This document shows, in pieces, positions 59,602 to 64,000 of a DNA stretch of 64,000 bases (positions are counted from its first letter, which is position 1; the number at the start of each line of letters is the position of its first letter). The DNA comes from Olivibacter domesticus (lineage in GTDB: Bacteria > Bacteroidota > Bacteroidia > Sphingobacteriales > Sphingobacteriaceae). Location of the stretch: contig NZ_FOAF01000012.1 in NCBI RefSeq assembly GCF_900109575.1, positions 1 through 64,000 on the forward strand, in the 5' to 3' direction. The notes under the pieces are model-generated. The model was not told the origin of the DNA and ran no database searches. It worked only from the letters and a program-made list of their open reading frames with translations. A program made the translations under genes and the position numbers.

Positions 59602-60441
59602 TTATTCTGTATACTTATCAACTAATTCCTTTCGGGCTTGCTCATTAATACCTAATCCATCCTTAAAAAATTGATCTATAGATCCATAGCGCTTTTCCAA
59701 TGCTTTAAAAGTAGTCTGAAGATAAACAGGTTTTAATTCCAGCGCTGTGGAAATTGCTTCGATTTGTTCATCACTTAATGTACCCATTTTACTGAACATG
59801 GCTTTATTGCTGTTCTTTAAATAGTAATTAGATGCAATATAATCTTCTTCAATAGTTTTTTGCGGCACACCTAAACTGTACAGAATGAGTGCAGTGGCAA
59901 TACCGGTACGGTCACGCCCACCTGTGCAGTGATAAAGTATTGCTTCTTTATCGGCTGACGTTAACATTGCCTGAAAAAGCGGCTTATAGCGAATGGCCAA
60001 TGAATCTACGTTACCATAGAAGTCTATTAAAAAGTTTGGCAGCTTATTTAGGTCTTTTAAATTAGGCATGGCATCTTTACCTAAATGATTACTCCCCGCA
60101 CTGCAAAGGGTATAGTGCGTTCCTTCTGGAAGTTTATCGGCAGCGGCAGCGGCCTCTTCTTTACCACGGAAATCAAAAACTTGTTTAATGTTTCTGTCCT
60201 TAAACGTCTTTAGGTCCTGGTCCGTTAACCTACTAATTTCTGCTGAACGATATATCTCCCCCCATTTAACCTTTTTACCTGTTGCTGTCATATAGCCTCC
60301 AATATCCCTAAAATTAGCCGCGCGCTCCATTTTGACTAAGCGCCTACTGCTGTCGGCTATTTGTGATTTACCTGTGAATGGTAAAAAAGAAGCTAATAGA
60401 AGCAAAGTGAAGATTTTTTTGAATGCTGTTTTTTTGTTCAT
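59602..60441 (-). CDS. Secreted tyrosine-protein phosphatase family (LipA/MptpB-like)
   Basis: A 279-residue exported phosphatase (signal peptide about 1-26, ending GKSQ). The motif ANFRDIGGYMTATGKKVKWG (about 42-61) and the active-site P-loop HCTGGRDRTG (Cys at about 171) match the Y_phosphatase3/LipA family. This family includes enzymes that act on phosphoinositides as well as phosphotyrosine. The Arg-Asp inside the loop parallels the Lys-Asp of MptpB and LipA. It lies 42 bases downstream of a TonB receptor on the same strand, so a periplasmic role on an imported phosphorylated ligand is likely. Confidence 0.88.
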   Translation of the reverse strand: MNKKTAFKKIFTLLLLASFLPFTGKSQIADSSRRLVKMERAANFRDIGGYMTATGKKVKWGEIYRSAEISRLTDQDLKTFKDRNIKQVFDFRGKEEAAAAADKLPEGTHYTLCSAGSNHLGKDAMPNLKDLNKLPNFLIDFYGNVDSLAIRYKPLFQAMLTSADKEAILYHCTGGRDRTGIATALILYSLGVPQKTIEEDYIASNYYLKNSNKAMFSKMGTLSDEQIEAISTALELKPVYLQTTFKALEKRYGSIDQFFKDGLGINEQARKELVDKYTE

Positions 60442-60483
60442 GTTGTTGCTTGTTTTTGAAGTATATAAATTTCAGATGATGAT

Positions 60484-63321
60484 CTATAAGTCCCACCTTA
60501 TACCCGCCTGTCCACGCTGTCCATACCATTCATTCATGGTTGGCCGATACTGATCGCCTATATAGGTTCTCAAAGGTTCGTTGGTAAGATTGTTTAGTTC
60601 GAGGAATAATTTCAGGTGTTTATTGAGGTTTACAGTCGCCGATGCATCTATAGTGAAGTTGTCGTCAGTCCAGATGTAATAGCCTGGCCCAAGCGTATTA
60701 TCGATGGTTTCGATACTTTTACCTCTGAAATTACCTGCCAAACGAACCATTACGCCGTTTCTTTCATAATAAAGAATAGCATTGAAGAGATTTTTTGATT
60801 GGTTTGGCAGTGATATATTATCCATCACGATTACTTCCCCCTGCAAACGTGGAAGATCTGCGCTAGAATGGGTGTAAGTATAGTTAAACTCAACGCCAAA
60901 ACCACTCATAAATCCGCTGAAGAAATTGAACCTTTTGTTTATACCTCCTTCTAAACCAAAAATACTTGCAGACGCTAAATTTTTCGGTTGGGATAATAGG
61001 GTTTGTGTGCCATTCTCATTGGTAAGCGTACGATCGTTAAAGATTACATTCGTTAAATCCTTATAAAATACACCGCCGCTTAATATGCCTATATCTTCAA
61101 AATAATATTCGGCCATAAAATCAAGATTGTTCGAGAAAGTTGGCTTGAGTTTAGGGTTTCCCATACTGATAGAGACAATGGCTCCCGTAGCGTCTATACG
61201 CTCATTGGGTAATAAATCCGTAAAATTAGCTCTTGAAAATGTACGGGTATAAGCGGCACGAAGATTCAATTTGTTATGTGGACTGTATTTAAAATGTAGC
61301 ATTGGCAATAATGCATTATAATCGCTGTTAGCCGTTACAGGTTCAACCACACTTCCTTCAGCGGTAGTGCGTACGCGATTGCTATTGATATCGAGTGAAG
61401 TATGTTCATTACGTAACCCACCAATAACTTTTAATTGTGGTGTTAAGTCGTATTCTCCCATAATGTATGCAGCCCACACGTTTTCTCTACCGTGGTAAAT
61501 GGTTGCTTGATTATTCGCAGACGAAGCGTCTCTGAAGCCATTGGCTGCCAGCACAGCGGGATCATACAAATCAAACAATTGCTGCTTGGTCAACGGATTG
61601 ATGATATAGGCGCTTTGGTTGTTGGGTAGTTGGCTGAAGAAATTATCACGGTTAGGAAAATTCTCTGTTTGCAAAGAGCTTAACGTAATAGCCGGTTTGC
61701 TACCATCTGGAACTTGTACCAGCTGCGCACTGTTGATACCTCGTTTACTTTTGCTTCGATATTTGACACCAGCTTTCAATTTCAGCCGATCGCTTGTTTG
61801 ATGCGTAACATTTAGCTGCCCCACCTGATCATTTTCCCGGTTATTCAATTGAAGGATAGAAAGGGAAGACAGCGTCAATTGATTTGGGTTAATAGTTTCG
61901 GCAGCATTGTTTGGCTGTGCCGTGATATATAGCGGATCTTGACCAATGCCGTCTGGTGAATCTTGCAATAAATACTTTTTGCCATCAGCTGATAAGCCTG
62001 ACAGACCGCCTGGTATCGGTTGTATAAAAGTAGCAATGGGCAATCCACGCCTATCTTCTGAGGTTGTAGGGGGAGTATTAATGGCAAATTCTGAGGTAAA
62101 ATTACTATAGGCCCAATGAAATTGCGTTTTATTATTAAGCTGATGCTCTCCTCCAATTTCTCCACCATTTAACGTTGTTTCATAATGGGAATATCGGTAG
62201 TTATATTGGTAGCGGCTGCGAGCAAAATCAACGTACGACTCATAAACGGGACGTACGTCATCAAATTTATTCACCATCCCTCGCCCAAATAAACGGTGAC
62301 TTTCATTAAATTTCCATTCTAACCCCAAATTCAAACCGACGGTTTTGCGTTTACCCATATAACGCTTAAGCATCATATTATTGATAGATCGGTCTTGCGC
62401 ATAGCTAAGATCGTATGAATCTGCGCCCCAATTCCGATCCCAAATAGCTCCGGTGAGCATAACACCCAACTTGTCCTTTAAAAATCGATCGCCATAATTG
62501 ATGGAACCATTATAGGTGGCATTTTTGGAGATGGTGTTATAGCCCCCTGCCAAGCTCGCTCCTAACTGTCTCTGATTGGGTGCTGTACGTGTTATAAAGT
62601 TAATACTTCCGCCAATAGCATCTCCTTCTATATCGGGCGTAATCGCTTTTGCTACTTGTACATATTGTATCATCTCGGAAGGCACTACATCTAATACCGT
62701 GGCACGAGTTCCATAAACGCTGGAGCTCGGGAGCCTGCTTCCGTTGAGGAGAGTGGATGTCCACGCGAAAGGTGTACCCCGCACGGTAGCTTGATCGGCT
62801 TCTCCGTGATAGCGGGCTACAGCGACCCCCTGTACACGCTGAACGGCTTCTGCTGCATTTCGATCTGGTAGTTTTCCAATAGCATCTGAAGCGATCACAT
62901 TCATGATCGATGTGGCATTTTTCTGAATAGCATAGGCACGCCGTTGAGAGGGTAGAAAAGTACCATTAATAACGACTTCATTGAGTTTACCTTCTGCAGG
63001 TTCCAGCAAAATGGTAGCTAAATCGTTTATACCATCATGAAGCTGAATGCGAATTTTTCGCTCTTGCATACCGATATAATTAGTAATAAGGGTAACGCTA
63101 TCCCCTACTTTGGTTCCTTGCAATCTAAATTCACCGTTTAGGTTAGTGGAAGTGCGATTACCATTCTCTTTAACCAAGAGGGATACACCTGGTAGCTTAC
63201 CGGACTGCTCCGCTACTGTTCCTCTAATAACTTGTGCATCGGATTGTTTACCGTAGGAGCATAGGATATACAAGAAAATTAACTTACTAAACTTGTGCAC
63301 AAAGGTTTTGAGTTGTTTCAT
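60484..63321 (-). CDS. TonB-dependent receptor
   Basis: An outer-membrane receptor of about 945 residues from ATG 63321 (MKQLKTFVHKF); the frame opens further upstream at 63369 without a better signal peptide. A carboxypeptidase-regulatory-like domain (VIRGTVAEQSGKLPGVSLLV) is followed by the plug with GKLPDRNAAEAVQRVQGVAV (about 148-167) and a 22-stranded barrel ending in GIRWDL. The GKLPDxNAAEAxQRxxGV motif marks the TonB receptors of the siderophore/xylan-oligosaccharide type rather than SusC. Its transcript probably continues into the phosphatase gene. Confidence 0.92.
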   Translation of the reverse strand: MKQLKTFVHKFSKLIFLYILCSYGKQSDAQVIRGTVAEQSGKLPGVSLLVKENGNRTSTNLNGEFRLQGTKVGDSVTLITNYIGMQERKIRIQLHDGINDLATILLEPAEGKLNEVVINGTFLPSQRRAYAIQKNATSIMNVIASDAIGKLPDRNAAEAVQRVQGVAVARYHGEADQATVRGTPFAWTSTLLNGSRLPSSSVYGTRATVLDVVPSEMIQYVQVAKAITPDIEGDAIGGSINFITRTAPNQRQLGASLAGGYNTISKNATYNGSINYGDRFLKDKLGVMLTGAIWDRNWGADSYDLSYAQDRSINNMMLKRYMGKRKTVGLNLGLEWKFNESHRLFGRGMVNKFDDVRPVYESYVDFARSRYQYNYRYSHYETTLNGGEIGGEHQLNNKTQFHWAYSNFTSEFAINTPPTTSEDRRGLPIATFIQPIPGGLSGLSADGKKYLLQDSPDGIGQDPLYITAQPNNAAETINPNQLTLSSLSILQLNNRENDQVGQLNVTHQTSDRLKLKAGVKYRSKSKRGINSAQLVQVPDGSKPAITLSSLQTENFPNRDNFFSQLPNNQSAYIINPLTKQQLFDLYDPAVLAANGFRDASSANNQATIYHGRENVWAAYIMGEYDLTPQLKVIGGLRNEHTSLDINSNRVRTTAEGSVVEPVTANSDYNALLPMLHFKYSPHNKLNLRAAYTRTFSRANFTDLLPNERIDATGAIVSISMGNPKLKPTFSNNLDFMAEYYFEDIGILSGGVFYKDLTNVIFNDRTLTNENGTQTLLSQPKNLASASIFGLEGGINKRFNFFSGFMSGFGVEFNYTYTHSSADLPRLQGEVIVMDNISLPNQSKNLFNAILYYERNGVMVRLAGNFRGKSIETIDNTLGPGYYIWTDDNFTIDASATVNLNKHLKLFLELNNLTNEPLRTYIGDQYRPTMNEWYGQRGQAGIRWDL

Positions 63322-63408
63322 TTTTTTGTTTGCATTTTTTTGTTGCAAAACTGTATTTCTGAAAATCAACTATCGACCGTGTGAAGGAAGAGCTACGCGC
63401 ATACGTAT

Positions 63409-63422
63409 GAATGCCGGCATTC
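63409..63422. promoter_or_regulatory. Perfect 14-base palindrome upstream of the TonB receptor
   Basis: GAATGCCGGCATTC, flanked by near-symmetric CGTAT/GTATA. It lies about 90 bases before the receptor start and in the divergent region shared with the partial gene at 63584. It is a probable operator; the binding protein is unknown. Confidence 0.5.
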
Positions 63423-63583
63423 GTATATATAACATATTGTTTTTTAGTATTTTATATCGTGTTTAATTTTTATTAAGCTTTTGTTAAACTTGTGGTATGA
63501 GCAGCCTTTTTTTCGAAAATTCTATTTCTTAATATTCTGATAATATTGGAAGACTAAATTTGGTATGACACAACCAACTGGTG

Positions 63584-64000
63584 ATGGATTATATAATAGC
63601 TGCAGGTATGTTTCAGGCGGGCATTGCTGTCGCCTTGCTCTGGCTTAATAAAAAGCGCAATCAGTATGACAATCTGCTCATCACGCTGATAGCTTGCATA
63701 GGTGTTCACCTATTTGCAAAATGGGTTATTTATGCGATGGTGGATGACAAAGATGTCAAGCTAGCTATGAATACATTTATTCAACTTGCTTACGGTCCCT
63801 TGATTTATTTATATGTAAGAAAGTTGAAAACCGGTTTTATACCGCTAACTTACTTATTCCTCTTTTTACCGCTCTTTATTGCAACCGTTGCCTACTTCTC
63901 CGTTATTAGCTCATTATTTGTTAACCCAGTTATTGGACATGCGCATTTACAGATATACAATAATTGGACAAGCTATTTTATTGTTATTGGAAATGGGGTC
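63584..64000 (+). CDS. Partial gene: N-terminal membrane part, probably of an AraC-type regulator
   Basis: An open frame of 139 codons from ATG 63584 that runs off the window. It shows at least four hydrophobic segments: MDYIIAAGMFQAGIAVALLW, LLITLIACIGVHLFAKWVIY, IQLAYGPLIYLYVRKL and LTYLFLFLPLFIATVAYFSV. The QLAYGPLIYLYVRK pattern is typical of Bacteroidota membrane-embedded AraC-family regulators, whose helix-turn-helix lies at the C-terminus, outside this window. It is divergent from the TonB receptor and phosphatase genes and may control them. The assignment depends on the missing part. Confidence 0.6.
   Translation, partial: MDYIIAAGMFQAGIAVALLWLNKKRNQYDNLLITLIACIGVHLFAKWVIYAMVDDKDVKLAMNTFIQLAYGPLIYLYVRKLKTGFIPLTYLFLFLPLFIATVAYFSVISSLFVNPVIGHAHLQIYNNWTSYFIVIGNGV

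Overview
The window looks like a chromosomal segment of a member of the phylum Bacteroidota, most likely family Sphingobacteriaceae (Olivibacter, Pedobacter or Sphingobacterium type). The evidence is two SusC/SusD outer-membrane pairs, an ECF sigma/FecR pair, LytTR/LytS two-component systems, an ISAon1-type insertion sequence, AT-rich intergenic DNA, and promoters of the Bacteroidota form TTTG-N18-20-TAnnTTTG. No species is claimed.

Layout. 1-2.6 kb is an accessory patch: an insertion sequence abutting the tail of a dead serine recombinase, then a divergent HxlR regulator and RibD/DHFR-like reductase. 2.7-13.5 kb holds a GH92 mannosidase, adk-obg, two secreted double-domain retropepsin-like proteins, an outer-membrane barrel, nhaA, tRNA-Glu and an SPFH protein. 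13.7-18.3 kb carries a LytTR regulator with two tandem LytS-like kinases whose defects look complementary, an orphan SUFU-domain protein and a small zinc-ribbon/HhH protein. 18.4-30.3 kb has a GMC oxidoreductase, a membrane metallophosphoesterase, a CLC-F type fluoride antiporter behind a clear fluoride riboswitch, a PafA-type alkaline phosphatase, a Tat-exported phosphoesterase, an FN3 protein, a Crp regulator and three small redox enzymes. 30.4-37.7 kb has a cation/proton antiporter, a second LytS/LytTR pair, a DUF2264 protein and an unknown lipoprotein.

37.8-63.4 kb is mainly a nutrient-scavenging region. One long minus-strand array (ECF sigma, FecR, SusC, SusD, second SusC, SusD, two Tat phosphoesterases, a TIGR03364 FAD oxidoreductase, and a DUF5690 organophosphate-antiporter-like MFS protein) suggests uptake and stripping of a phosphorylated or phosphonate-bearing compound. 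Next to it are a Na+ solute symporter, a myo-inositol oxygenase and a LacI regulator, and then a TonB receptor followed by a periplasmic phosphatase with a LipA/MptpB-like P-loop. Together they point to phospho-inositol or phospholipid head-group use; this is inference. The window ends inside a gene that resembles a membrane-bound AraC-type regulator.

The least explained signal is a short RNA-like element found three times (10.1, 34.6 and 59.4 kb). Each copy has a Bacteroidota -7 box, a nearly identical 5' segment and a different terminator hairpin; two hairpins share a UCCCC loop and the third has a C-rich CCCAU loop. This looks like a small-RNA family.
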